Source: Rhodoferax sp.
GTDB taxonomy: Bacteria; Pseudomonadota; Gammaproteobacteria; Burkholderiales; Burkholderiaceae_C
Assembly: GCA_029866205.1 (NCBI GenBank)
Contig: JARWZT010000020.1
Coordinates: forward strand, 1 to 64,000
Reading direction: 5' to 3'
DNA: 64,000 nt
The notes under the pieces are model-generated. The model saw only the letters and a program-made list of their open reading frames with translations, did not search any database and had not been told where the DNA came from. The position numbers and the translations under genes are program-made. Shown here piece by piece: positions 25,326 to 33,912 of this stretch; position 1 is the stretch's first letter; each line of letters starts with the position of its first letter.

Positions 25326-26594
25326 TCATCTTTCTGCGGTAAAAACAGTTAACACGCCTGTATAAGCGTACAAATGGTGGTGCGCCACTTCACCAGCGGC
25401 AAAGAAACCCACCAGCGGTACATCGCCCAAGGCGCGCCGCACGACTTGCATTTCAGCGCTCGGCCCGCCAAAGTGTGGCCCACCACGTCCGGTGCAGCTG
25501 ATATAGACCGCACCTGCGATATGGCGTGCGGGTCGCGCTGAGCCAGGCTCCGCATAGGGCGTAGCCCCGGCGGTGAAAGGTTCAAGCACCTCTTCGGGCT
25601 CGAGTTCTTCGCGGATCTCGGCGCAAATACGCATCAGGTCGGCGCGCGCGGCCTGCACATTGCGCTGGCAAAACGCCAGTTGGGCACCCAGCTTCACATG
25701 GTCGCTCACGGCTACCGCGTGGCGACCGGGGTCCAGGCCGACGATATGGCGCACCAGTACGTCATTGCCAAAGTTACCGGTCTTGCGCACGGCCGCACTG
25801 TCCTGTCCGGTGGGCGGCTGCGCCAAGCCCACCAGGGTGGCGCGAACGGCCTGCAGTGCGGTTTGGGGTTGGTCCAGCGACACTGACAGGTCGCCCAACA
25901 GCACTTCAAGTGCTGGCTCGCCATCCAGCGTGAGAACCACGTTGTCCTGACAGTCGGTGACGACCCGGGTTTTGGAGACCGGTTTGCAGCCTTGCGTCAC
26001 CCGCGACACCAGATCCACTTCCGGGCCAAAGGCCACGCCACTCAAGCCGCCGCTGAATACGCCGCCGGCATGGCCTTGGCCACGCACATTGCCGTCGGCA
26101 GCCAGCGCAAACTGCACGCTCTGGCTTCGGCTGCTGGCAAGGCCTCCAAACAAATAGCCGGTGCCGGTGCGGGCCGACATTTCGGTCAGGAGTTCGTCCA
26201 AGTCGGCGGTGGACGGGTCTGCGTGCACCAGCGCGGTATGCGCCTCAAAGCCCAGCCCCAAGGGCGCCACGCCTGAGAAAACCCGGTACTGGTCGCTGGG
26301 CACGTCCAGCAGCATGACGGCCAGCGCCGGTTCGTCAAAATATTCGGCGTTGTTGGTGGCAATCCCAATGCCCACCGTGCCTGACCAGTCGGTCACCATG
26401 GGCAACTCCCCGCTCAGGTAGTCGAGCAGCGCTTTGGCGTCATTGGCGTAGTGGTCGGTGATGTAGAGCAGCGCCAACCCCGGTGTCGCTGCATGCTGGG
26501 GGCTGGCCATTTGGGCGCGCAACTGCGCCAGCACCAAGCTGGCCGCCATTTGCCACTGCGGGTGGGTGGCGTGGGCGTAGGAGAAAACCGTCAT
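25326..26594 (-). CDS. FIST domain sensory protein
   Basis: 422 residues with FIST N domain (about 30-225) and FIST C domain (about 235-390), ending in the characteristic PLVGFFAAGEVAH...LYAYTGVLTVFT. FIST domains are proposed small-ligand (possibly amino acid) sensors normally attached to or encoded beside signalling proteins. Here it stands alone without kinase, GGDEF or chemotaxis genes. The start MTVFSYAHATHPQW is taken because the upstream frame is low-complexity read-through. It lies 18 bp downstream of the phaM-like gene on the same strand, suggesting co-transcription with a PHB granule protein. Ligand unknown. Confidence 0.85.
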   Translation of the reverse strand: MTVFSYAHATHPQWQMAASLVLAQLRAQMASPQHAATPGLALLYITDHYANDAKALLDYLSGELPMVTDWSGTVGIGIATNNAEYFDEPALAVMLLDVPSDQYRVFSGVAPLGLGFEAHTALVHADPSTADLDELLTEMSARTGTGYLFGGLASSRSQSVQFALAADGNVRGQGHAGGVFSGGLSGVAFGPEVDLVSRVTQGCKPVSKTRVVTDCQDNVVLTLDGEPALEVLLGDLSVSLDQPQTALQAVRATLVGLAQPPTGQDSAAVRKTGNFGNDVLVRHIVGLDPGRHAVAVSDHVKLGAQLAFCQRNVQAARADLMRICAEIREELEPEEVLEPFTAGATPYAEPGSARPARHIAGAVYISCTGRGGPHFGGPSAEMQVVRRALGDVPLVGFFAAGEVAHHHLYAYTGVLTVFTAER

Positions 26595-26611
26595 GCAGGG
26601 GGCGCGCTGTT

Positions 26612-27295
26612 TCAGGTGCTGCGCCGGCGAGCGGGTGCGGCGGCCTTGCGTGCCGGGGCTTTCTTGGCGGGCACCTTTTTGGCAGCTGCTTTCTTGGCTG
26701 GCGCTTTCGGGGCCGCGGGTTTGCTGGCAGCTGCTTTTTTGGCCGCTTCTTTGACCATCGCAGGGGCGGCAGCGACCTTGTCGCTCACTTCCTTGAAGGC
26801 GTTGGCGGCAATCGTCTGGAATTGTTGCGTCAGAGAACCCCACAGTTGCAAGGGGTCGACCACGCCAGCCGCAGGTTTGTCTGCTGCAGCGCTTGGGGCG
26901 GCCTCAGGCTTGGGAGCGGGAGCGGCTTTCTCTTTGGCCGCTGCCGGCGGCATGGGCCAGCCCGATGCGGCGGGTTCCGCTGATGGCGCAGCCTGGGCGC
27001 CGGGCATGCCCATGGTGAAGTTCATGCCCTTTAAAGTGGCCATGGTCATCTTCTGAACTTCCAGCGCCTGGATCGTGGCGCTCAGGGCGCGCGAGTTTTG
27101 TTCCAGCCAAAACTGCACGTGCTTGAGTTCTTCGATGCGCTTTTCGAGGTCTTCCACATTCAGGCTGGGGACCAGCCACTGCGACAGGTTGGGCATGGCA
27201 GCCGCGCCGCTGCTCCCCGTGCCCTTGGCCAGGTTTTGCAGAAACTCAAAACCGGGTACAAATTTGCCAAAACCCGAAGTGTCAGTGGTGCTCAT
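26612..27295 (-). CDS. phaM: PhaM-type polyhydroxyalkanoate granule protein
   Basis: 227 residues. N-terminal FGKFVPGFEFLQNL and NLSQWLVPSLNVEDLEKRIEELK with a coiled-coil-like stretch (50-85) match PhaM of Cupriavidus necator, which binds PHA synthase PhaC1 and tethers PHB granules to DNA. The middle is Pro/Ala-rich, and the C-terminus (about 185-227) has repeated AKK/PAKK motifs like histone H1 tails, fitting DNA binding. Divergent from the MATE gene and upstream of the FIST gene. Confidence 0.9.
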   Translation of the reverse strand: MSTTDTSGFGKFVPGFEFLQNLAKGTGSSGAAAMPNLSQWLVPSLNVEDLEKRIEELKHVQFWLEQNSRALSATIQALEVQKMTMATLKGMNFTMGMPGAQAAPSAEPAASGWPMPPAAAKEKAAPAPKPEAAPSAAADKPAAGVVDPLQLWGSLTQQFQTIAANAFKEVSDKVAAAPAMVKEAAKKAAASKPAAPKAPAKKAAAKKVPAKKAPARKAAAPARRRST

Positions 27296-27544
27296 GTCGG
27301 TCTCCTGTAGTGGTTGGTTTGAAGCCAGACGAGCTTAACTGATGGTCGCAGCGCAGCGCCCGGTGCGCCCCGGTTTTTTGCTCTGGGCATGCAAAGGTGT
27401 GCGCTATCCGGGGTTCCGCCCTCGGGTGGCGCAATGCCCGCCAGACATAATGATTCCTTTCCACGGTGGCAGGCTTTATGGCGCGCCCACCGTGCTGTGC
27501 CTGCGCGCTGGCGGGGCCGGATGGGCTTTTACCGGGTTGAATTC

Positions 27545-28873
27545 ATGACGCTACTTCCACCGCCGCGCTTTGTTACCGGCTCTCCCATGCGCCATGTGGT
27601 GGTCATGGCCGGCACCGGTGCCATTGGATTGGTGGCCGTGTTTTTGGTCGATCTGATCAATCTTTTTTACATTTCGCAGTTGGGCGAACAGGCCATTGCC
27701 GCTGCGGTGGGTTTTGCTGGTGTCGTGGGGTTTTTCCACACCTCGATTTGCATCGGTCTCATGATTGGGATCACGGCCACCGTCTCGCGGCGCATTGGCG
27801 CCGGCGACACGGCGCAAGCGCGGCGCTTGGCCACCCATAGCTTGTTGTTGATGGCGGTTATTGCTGCCGTGCTGGCCTTGGCCACGGTGGCTTTTCTTGG
27901 CCCCTTGCTGTGGGCGCTGGGCGCACGCGGTGAAGTGGCGGTGTTGGCCCAGCGTTACCTGACGGTCACCATGCCGTCGGTGCCCATGCTGGCGGTCGGT
28001 ATGGCGAGTTCGGCGCTTCTGCGCTCGGTGGGCGCTGCCCGCCGCGCCACGGTGGTCACCTTGGCTGCGGCTGCGGCCACCGCGCTGCTCGATCCGCTGT
28101 TCATCTTTTATTTTGGAATGGGGCTGGACGGTGCCGCCGTGGTGTCGGTCATTTCGCGCAGCGTGCTGCTGGCCATTGGATTGCACGGCGTCTGGCGCGT
28201 GCACCGTTTGCTGGCGCCGATGGAGCGCTCGCATTTCTGGACCGATGCGCGGGCCTTGTCCGCGGTGGCCGGTCCGGCGGTGATGACGAATCTGGCGACG
28301 CCCGTGGGAGCGGCTTTTGTGACCCACAGCGTGGCGCAGTTTGGCGCCTCGGCGGTGGCTGGCCAGGCCACGGTGGACCGTCTGACCCCGGTGGCGTTTG
28401 GCCTGATTTACGCGCTCAGTGGTGCAGTCGGGCCCATCCTGGCCCAAAACCTGGGTGCCCAGCGCTTTGACCGGGTGCAACAGACCCTGCGCGCGAGCTT
28501 GGGCTTTATGGTGGCTGCGGTGGCCGTAGCCTGGTTGTTGCTGGCTTTGCTGCAAGGGCCCTTGATACGGGCTTTTTCACTGGACGGAGACGCTGCGCTG
28601 CTGTTGCAGGCCTTTTGCAGTTGGTTGGCGGCAAGCTTCTTTTTTGCCGGTGCCTTGTTTGTCGCCAACGCCGCCTTCAACAACTTGGGACGCCCTTTGT
28701 GGTCCACCGGATTCAATTGGGCGCGAGCGACCTTGGGCACGATTCCGCTGGCGTGGTGGGGTGCAAGTTATGGGCCGGTGGGCGTACTGGCGGGACAGGC
28801 ACTGGGCACCGCGGTGTTTGGTGTTTTGGCAATGGGCATGGCCTTTCGCCTGACCGCCAACTTGGGTAAATAG
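27545..28873 (+). CDS. MATE family efflux transporter
   Basis: 442 residues, twelve predicted membrane segments in two homologous halves, typical of multidrug and toxin extrusion exporters. The first half has FLVDLINLFYISQLGEQAIAAAVGFA and the second VTHSVAQFGASAVAGQATVDRLTPVAFGL, the family's paired motifs. ATG 27545 gives the normal length; the frame is open to 27389 but that part has no hydrophobic helix. Ends 12 bp before the KirBac gene. Substrate unknown. Confidence 0.92.
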   Translation: MTLLPPPRFVTGSPMRHVVVMAGTGAIGLVAVFLVDLINLFYISQLGEQAIAAAVGFAGVVGFFHTSICIGLMIGITATVSRRIGAGDTAQARRLATHSLLLMAVIAAVLALATVAFLGPLLWALGARGEVAVLAQRYLTVTMPSVPMLAVGMASSALLRSVGAARRATVVTLAAAAATALLDPLFIFYFGMGLDGAAVVSVISRSVLLAIGLHGVWRVHRLLAPMERSHFWTDARALSAVAGPAVMTNLATPVGAAFVTHSVAQFGASAVAGQATVDRLTPVAFGLIYALSGAVGPILAQNLGAQRFDRVQQTLRASLGFMVAAVAVAWLLLALLQGPLIRAFSLDGDAALLLQAFCSWLAASFFFAGALFVANAAFNNLGRPLWSTGFNWARATLGTIPLAWWGASYGPVGVLAGQALGTAVFGVLAMGMAFRLTANLGK

Positions 28874-28885
28874 GGAGCCAAAAAA

Positions 28886-29851
28886 ATGCGCAAAGACCGG
28901 GCCAGAGTGTTGCAACGCCTGCCGCGCCATACCGAAGGCAGCGGCGCCCTCAAGCTCGAAAAGGTGGGGGTGAGCGAATTTGACCTCAGTGACCCCTACC
29001 ACCTGGCGCTCACGCTGACCTGGCCGCAGTTCTTTTTGGGCTTGCTGGCGGTGTACCTCGTGATCAATCTGATTTTTGCCCTGTTGTATTTTGCGGTTCC
29101 GGGGGCGGTGGTCAATCTGGCACCCGGCTCCCTGCTGGATGCTTTTTTCTTCAGCATTGAAACGTTGGCCACCGTGGGCTATGGCCACATGGCGCCAGTC
29201 ACTCACTATGGCCATATCGTGTCTGCTGTGGAGATTTTTATCGGCATGCTGCTGACAGCCACCATGACCGGTTTGGTGTTTGTGCGGTTTTCCAAACCGC
29301 GTGCCAAGATCATCTTTGCCGCCAAGGCAGTGGTGACCCGCAGCGGCAAACGCACCCGTCTGATGATCCGTATCGGTAACGGACGGATGTACGCGCTCAG
29401 CGATGCGGCGGTGCGTCTGACTACGGTGGTCAGCGAGACCGAGCCGAGTGGCCACCGCTTTCGCCACGTGGTCGATCTCAAGCTGGTGCGCGACACGATG
29501 TCCTATTTCCCCCTGACCTGGACCGTGATCCATGAGGTGGGCGACGACAGTCCTCTGGCCTTGCTCAGAACCGCCAACCCGCACGCCTTGGCCGATGCGG
29601 GACTGCGGGTGATGCTGAGTGTGACGGCGCGTGACCCGTCACTGGGCGCGCAGGTGTACGCTGCCCACGTCTACAGCGCCACCGAGATTGCCCTGGATGT
29701 GCGTTACGTGGATGCCGTCACCGCACTGAGCGAAGACCATGCCATGGCCGACATGGGCAAGATTGGCGACACCGAGCCTGAACGCGTGGTACTCGGTGAG
29801 GAAGACGTGGCGCCCGGCGCCACCTTGGCGACCCCTGGCGTGCAGCGTTAG
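28886..29851 (+). CDS. Inward-rectifier potassium channel, KirBac family
   Basis: 321 residues. Outer helix about 47-72, pore helix and selectivity filter T96-V-G-Y-G100 (IETLATVGYGHMAP), inner helix about 109-134, then the cytoplasmic immunoglobulin-like Kir C-terminal domain with RLMIRIGNGRMYALSDAAVRL. Length and layout match KirBac1.1. Twelve bp downstream of the MATE gene, so probably one transcript; why a K+ channel would pair with a drug exporter is unclear. The 3' end overlaps the next, convergent gene by 4 bp. Confidence 0.94.
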   Translation: MRKDRARVLQRLPRHTEGSGALKLEKVGVSEFDLSDPYHLALTLTWPQFFLGLLAVYLVINLIFALLYFAVPGAVVNLAPGSLLDAFFFSIETLATVGYGHMAPVTHYGHIVSAVEIFIGMLLTATMTGLVFVRFSKPRAKIIFAAKAVVTRSGKRTRLMIRIGNGRMYALSDAAVRLTTVVSETEPSGHRFRHVVDLKLVRDTMSYFPLTWTVIHEVGDDSPLALLRTANPHALADAGLRVMLSVTARDPSLGAQVYAAHVYSATEIALDVRYVDAVTALSEDHAMADMGKIGDTEPERVVLGEEDVAPGATLATPGVQR

Positions 29852-30231
29852 TGGGCGCGGGCGACCGCAGCGCGCAGCTCGTCCATGACGCGGGGGTCCA
29901 TGCGGGCGCATTCCCACAAACGCGCTTCTTCGCGGGCCTGGTGGGCCGACAGGATCCAGGCGTTGATCACCTGCGCTGCAGCCATGCTGGCACGGCGCAG
30001 GGGGCGGGCACAAAAAGCCAAAGTGGCAAACACCAAGCTCCACAGGGCGACCCAACCCAGCAACAAATGGCCATCGGCCCAGTTTTCTATGACCTGGTCG
30101 GCCACCACCATCAGCGAGGCCAGCACCGCAGACAACAACACACCGGCCAGCGTTTTGGAGGCTTCGCCTGGGGTGGATGGGGATGCTTCGGCAGCGGCGG
30201 GGGCAAAATCAAAACCAGCGAAACGGCGCAT
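29848..30231 (-). CDS. Hypothetical small membrane protein
   Basis: 127 residues, not recognised. Soluble Ala/Pro-rich N-terminus (1-25), two hydrophobic helices (about 28-46 and 56-73), and a charged, arginine-rich C-terminal tail (RPLRRASMAAAQ...DPRVMDELRAAVARA) probably cytoplasmic. The start at 30231 has a strong site, CAGGAG, 6 nt upstream; an in-frame upstream ATG lacks one. Divergent from the LysR gene, with a perfect 10-bp palindrome between them, so it may be that regulator's target. Confidence 0.7.
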   Translation of the reverse strand: MRRFAGFDFAPAAAEASPSTPGEASKTLAGVLLSAVLASLMVVADQVIENWADGHLLLGWVALWSLVFATLAFCARPLRRASMAAAQVINAWILSAHQAREEARLWECARMDPRVMDELRAAVARAH

Positions 30232-30283
30232 GGCGTACTCCTGAAAAACTTTAAAAAAGAAAGGGATTCCTTTCACAATGGCG

Positions 30284-30311
30284 CCGATACTAGGGTTAAT
30301 ACTAGTATCGG
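30284..30311. promoter_or_regulatory. Perfect 10-bp inverted repeat in a divergent promoter region
   Basis: CCGATACTAG (30284-30293) and CTAGTATCGG (30302-30311) are exact mirror images separated by 8 bp. The site lies midway between the start codons of the small membrane protein (30231) and the LysR regulator (30355). Likely an operator. Confidence 0.7.
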
Positions 30312-30354
30312 TCTACTTTTGTTTTGTGATGATTGGTATTCATAAGATTTATAC

Positions 30355-31338
30355 ATGTCGGCACCCGTTCCCCAATTGCGCACTTTTGATCTGAACCTGC
30401 TCAAGGTTTTTGATGTGGTGATGGCTGAGCGCAACCTGACGCACGCCGCGCAGGTCTTGTCTTTGACCCAGCCGGCCGTCAGCAATGCCTTGCGCCGCCT
30501 GCGCCAGGCGCTGGGGGACGATTTGTTGGTGCGCCAGGGGCGTAGCCTGCAGCCCACGCCCAAGGCCCTGGAACTCTGGCCCGACATCCGCGCCACACTG
30601 GAACGCCTGCAGGCCACGCTGGCACCCCGCGTTTTCGATCCGGCCACCGCCCAGAACAGCTTTGTCCTGACCATGGCGGACGCCACGGCGGCGGAGTTGA
30701 TGGTTGGTTTGGTCAGCGCGCTGAGCCAGCAGGCACCGGGGGTTTCCCTGCGCACCGTGCCGCTGACCACGCGGGACCCGCGCCGCCTGCTCGAAGACGG
30801 TCTGGCAGACCTGGCGATTGGACATTTCCCGGCGGTGCTGTCCGACCTCGCCGCCCAGGCCCGAACCGGCAATGCCGCGCACTTTTTCCACCGCCGCCTG
30901 TTTGCGAGCGACTATGTGTGCGTCATGCGCCATGGCCACCCGTTGGCGGACCGCGCCTTGACCTTGGACGCTTACTGCCAGGCGAACCATATGCTGGTGA
31001 GTTTTTCAGGGCGTGCGTTTGGCCTGATTGACGAGGCGCTGGCGGCGCTGGGCCGCAGCCGACGCGTGGTGCTCACGGTTAACCAGTTTTTCACCACGGT
31101 CAAAGTGGTGGCGCAGTCGGATTTGTTGACCGTGCTACCGCGCCACTTTTTGAACGTAACCGGCTTTGAGGCCCAGCTGGTGGTGCGTGAGCTGCCGTTT
31201 GAGGTGCCGCCCATTCAAGTGGATGCCCTTTGGAGCCGCCGCCACGAAAAAGACGATGCGCACGCCTGGCTGCGTGCGCAGGTGTACGCAGCCGCAGTGC
31301 AAGCCTTTGCGCCGCGCGACTTGCTGGAGCACTTGTGA
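30355..31338 (+). CDS. LysR-family transcriptional regulator
   Basis: 327 residues. DNA-binding helix-turn-helix in residues 10-68 (DLNLLKVFDVVMAERNLTHAAQVLSLTQPAVSNALRRLR), followed by a periplasmic-binding-protein-like effector domain (about 95-300). The FDLNLLKVFD start and effector region resemble the NodD/SyrM/LinR-like subgroup that responds to small aromatic or related compounds. Inducer unknown. Divergent from the small membrane gene; its stop codon overlaps the GTG start of the phosphoesterase gene. Confidence 0.9.
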   Translation: MSAPVPQLRTFDLNLLKVFDVVMAERNLTHAAQVLSLTQPAVSNALRRLRQALGDDLLVRQGRSLQPTPKALELWPDIRATLERLQATLAPRVFDPATAQNSFVLTMADATAAELMVGLVSALSQQAPGVSLRTVPLTTRDPRRLLEDGLADLAIGHFPAVLSDLAAQARTGNAAHFFHRRLFASDYVCVMRHGHPLADRALTLDAYCQANHMLVSFSGRAFGLIDEALAALGRSRRVVLTVNQFFTTVKVVAQSDLLTVLPRHFLNVTGFEAQLVVRELPFEVPPIQVDALWSRRHEKDDAHAWLRAQVYAAAVQAFAPRDLLEHL

Positions 31339-32216
31339 ACATCCAGCTCTTGTCCGACTTGCACCTGGAAAGCCAGCCGGAGTTTGTGCCCGCGCAGGCG
31401 CCGCGTCCGGCCGAAGGCGCCGATCTGCTGGTGTTGGCCGGCGACATTGGCTCTTACCAAAGCGGTTCCAGGCTCACCGACACCGACTTCGGTTTGGCGC
31501 GGTTTTCGCCGCTGCACGGCTGGCCGACTCCGGTGGTGTTTGTGCCCGGTAACCACGAATATGACGGTCTCGACTTTGATGCCACCCATGCGCGCCTGCG
31601 CGCCACCTGTGCGCGTTTGGGCATCGGTTGGCTGGAACGCGAGTGCCTGCACGGGCCGTGGACCGACCGCAACGGCCGCCCGGTGCGCCTGCTGGGCACC
31701 ACGTTGTGGACCGACTTTGATGCCCTGGGGCCCCAAGCCGACGCCGTGCCCCAAGCTCGTACCGGGGGCCTCGCGCCCGCCGAAAACTGGCTGGCGCAAC
31801 AACTCAAGGCGCGGGAAAAGGCCTTTCGGGCGGCAAATTTCTATTTGAAAAAGGCCAGCACCAGCCGCCATGGCGCGCCTTTTCTGGCGGCGGAAATACG
31901 GGAGCAGGCGCTGACGTGCCAGAGTTGGCTGCGCCAGGCCCTGGATTCGCCCTTTGAAGGCAGCACCGTGGTCGTGACCCACTTTGCGCCCAGCCTGCGC
32001 AGCGCGGACCCGCGCTATGGCTTGGTGCCGGGTACGGCGGGTTTTTGCAGTGCGTTGGACGATTTGTTACCCCAGGCCCAACTCTGGCTGCACGGTCATC
32101 TGCATGCGCCGCAAGACTATGTGCACCAAGGCTGCCGCGTCGTGGCCAATCCCCTGGGCTATGCGCGTAAAAATGAGCAGGGCTTTTTCCGGCCCAGTGA
32201 ATGCATCGCGTTGTGA
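31335..32216 (+). CDS. Calcineurin-like metallophosphoesterase
   Basis: 293 residues starting with GTG 31335, overlapping the preceding TGA (GTGA). All five metal motifs of the superfamily are present in order: SDLHLE (7-12), LAGDIG, GNHEYDG, THFAPS, and HGHLH. Such enzymes hydrolyse phosphodiesters or phosphomonoesters at a two-metal centre; nothing here fixes the substrate. Translationally coupled to the LysR gene, which is unusual and may mean shared control. Confidence 0.88.
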   Translation: MNIQLLSDLHLESQPEFVPAQAPRPAEGADLLVLAGDIGSYQSGSRLTDTDFGLARFSPLHGWPTPVVFVPGNHEYDGLDFDATHARLRATCARLGIGWLERECLHGPWTDRNGRPVRLLGTTLWTDFDALGPQADAVPQARTGGLAPAENWLAQQLKAREKAFRAANFYLKKASTSRHGAPFLAAEIREQALTCQSWLRQALDSPFEGSTVVVTHFAPSLRSADPRYGLVPGTAGFCSALDDLLPQAQLWLHGHLHAPQDYVHQGCRVVANPLGYARKNEQGFFRPSECIAL

Positions 32217-32247
32217 ACCGCGCGCCGTGCGCCGTCATGCCCGGGGT

Positions 32248-32862
32248 TTAGCGCGCACCCAACCCTTCAAAGCAGCTACTCATCACCATGTCGATGATTT
32301 GCGCGTCGTCGTGTTGCCCGCCCATACGAAGAAACTCGAGCACCGGATCGCAGGCGCGGGCGTACAGCGTGTACAGCACCGCAATCGCCGGAAGCGCGGG
32401 GTTGATCAGACCTTTGGCCTGGGCCGCTTCAATCCAGGCGCCCAAGCGGTCACTCACGTCAATCAGGCCGTCCATATAGACCGGATCGGCGACCAGTTTG
32501 GCGCGCAAGGTGGAGTTCTGGCTGGGCAGTGAGGGCATTTCGCCGCGCAGTTTGAGCTCCAGGGTCCAGCGTGCCACGGTGCGCAACTGGTCCATCGGCG
32601 CTTGGGGTGGCAAATCGCGCAGGTAGGTTTGGGCGCGCTGCATGACCCGCACCATGGCGGCGGCGGCCAGGTCTTCCTTGCTGGAGAAATGCTTGTACAG
32701 ACTGGCCTTGGCAATGCCCACGCTGGCGGCGACTTCGTCCACCGTCATGGCTTCAAAGCCCTTTTCGGCCAGCAAGCGGCTGGCCGTTTGGATGATGGCG
32801 TCCTCGCGCGCCTGCAGCATCTGGGTTTTGAAGGAGACTTTGGTGGGTAAAGTAGAAGTCAT
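32248..32862 (-). CDS. TetR-family transcriptional regulator
   Basis: 204 residues. N-terminal helix-turn-helix at about 20-66 (IIQTASRLLAEKGFEAMTVDEVAASVGIAKASLYKHFSSKEDL), then an all-helical ligand domain. No gene it obviously controls is adjacent. A weak palindrome (CCGTG-N7-CACGG, 32876-32892) lies 14 bp upstream of its start and could mediate autoregulation. Located downstream of argP on the same strand. Confidence 0.9.
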   Translation of the reverse strand: MTSTLPTKVSFKTQMLQAREDAIIQTASRLLAEKGFEAMTVDEVAASVGIAKASLYKHFSSKEDLAAAAMVRVMQRAQTYLRDLPPQAPMDQLRTVARWTLELKLRGEMPSLPSQNSTLRAKLVADPVYMDGLIDVSDRLGAWIEAAQAKGLINPALPAIAVLYTLYARACDPVLEFLRMGGQHDDAQIIDMVMSSCFEGLGAR

Positions 32863-32915
32863 GCCTGCAGTTTATCCGTGTGCGTCGCACGGCAAATGAC
32901 ACGCCTGCTTTGTGA

Positions 32916-33827
32916 CTACGCAGTATTTTTGGCGAGCACCCGTCGCGCTGCGTCCGCCAGAGCGGCAGTCAGCCGGTCGATCACGGCCGAATCCAGATTC
33001 CAGCAGTGCCAGTACAAATCGACCGGCAAGCTGTGCGCTGGCGCAAGGTTGACCAAGGCGCCGCTGTCCAACAGGCTTTGCACCCGCAGGCGCGGCAGTA
33101 CAGCAGCACCCCAGCCCGCCAAGGTGGCGCGCACCTGTCCGTCGGAACTCGGTACAAAACGCTGGTTCAGCGACACCCGGCGCAGTCCCCAGGCCTTGGC
33201 CACAAATTCGGCGGGGCTGTCGTCTTTGCGGTTGAACGCAACAAACGGGATTTGCCGAAAGTTGTGCGCTGTCAGGCCCTGCGGGCAGTGGGTCTGGGCG
33301 TAGTCCGCACTGGCCACCGCCACGTAATGCATGGCGCCCAACTCCAGCACTTTGCAGCCGCGCAGCGCCGGTTGCAAGGCCGTGACGCAGCCCAGCACTT
33401 GCCCCTCGCGCAGCCATTCATGCGTAAAGTCCTGGTCGTCGGTGATGATCTCCAGCGGCAAGCCAGCGGCAATCAAGGGGTGCAGGGCATCGAGCGCCCA
33501 GGTGGCAATGCTGTCGGCATTGATGGCGATCGAGACCCGGTCTTCCTCGCGGCTGGCACCCGGGGCGAGTTCTTTCAGGTCGCCCTCCAGATCGGCGCGC
33601 AGCAAGCGCATTTGCATCGCGTGTTTGAGCAGCAGGCGCCCGGCGCTGGTGGGTCGCACCGGGCGCGTGCGTACCAGCAGCACGGTGCCGACCTGGGCTT
33701 CGAGGGCGCGCAGGCGCTGCGATACGGCCGACTGGGTAATGGACAAACGCACCGCAGCGCGCTCGAAACCCCCTTCTTCCACAATGGCGGCCAGGCATTC
33801 CAGGGCGGCAGAGTCAAAAATTCGCAT
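32916..33827 (-). CDS. argP: LysR-family regulator ArgP (IciA)
   Basis: 303 residues. The N-terminus (ALECLAAIVEEGGFERAAVRLSITQSAVSQRLRALE) and LLVRTRPVRPTSAG are diagnostic of ArgP, which controls arginine/lysine export and lysine-responsive genes. The effector domain region SIAINADSIATWALDAL also matches. Usually argP is divergent from an argO/LysE exporter; here it is divergent from a D-amino-acid dehydrogenase with an 85-bp spacer holding an ATTAG-N5-CTAAT palindrome, suggesting a shift in target. Confidence 0.92.
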   Translation of the reverse strand: MRIFDSAALECLAAIVEEGGFERAAVRLSITQSAVSQRLRALEAQVGTVLLVRTRPVRPTSAGRLLLKHAMQMRLLRADLEGDLKELAPGASREEDRVSIAINADSIATWALDALHPLIAAGLPLEIITDDQDFTHEWLREGQVLGCVTALQPALRGCKVLELGAMHYVAVASADYAQTHCPQGLTAHNFRQIPFVAFNRKDDSPAEFVAKAWGLRRVSLNQRFVPSSDGQVRATLAGWGAAVLPRLRVQSLLDSGALVNLAPAHSLPVDLYWHCWNLDSAVIDRLTAALADAARRVLAKNTA

Positions 33828-33836
33828 GGTATTTTT

Positions 33837-33851
33837 ATTAGATGAACTAAT
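33837..33851. promoter_or_regulatory. Candidate ArgP binding palindrome between argP and dadA
   Basis: ATTAG-ATGAA-CTAAT is a perfect 5-bp inverted repeat with 5-bp spacer, of T-N11-A LysR-type form, starting 9 bp upstream of the argP ATG and about 60 bp before dadA. Confidence 0.5.
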
Positions 33852-33912
33852 GGTTGCGCAAAGCCGATAATTTTACTGTTACAGCGTGGGGCAATCGCGC
33901 ACACTCAGCCCC

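Noticed and set aside
32876..32892. TetR operator CCGTG-N7-CACGG
   Set aside because: Short arms in GC-rich DNA are frequent by chance; mentioned with the TetR gene but not listed as a site.
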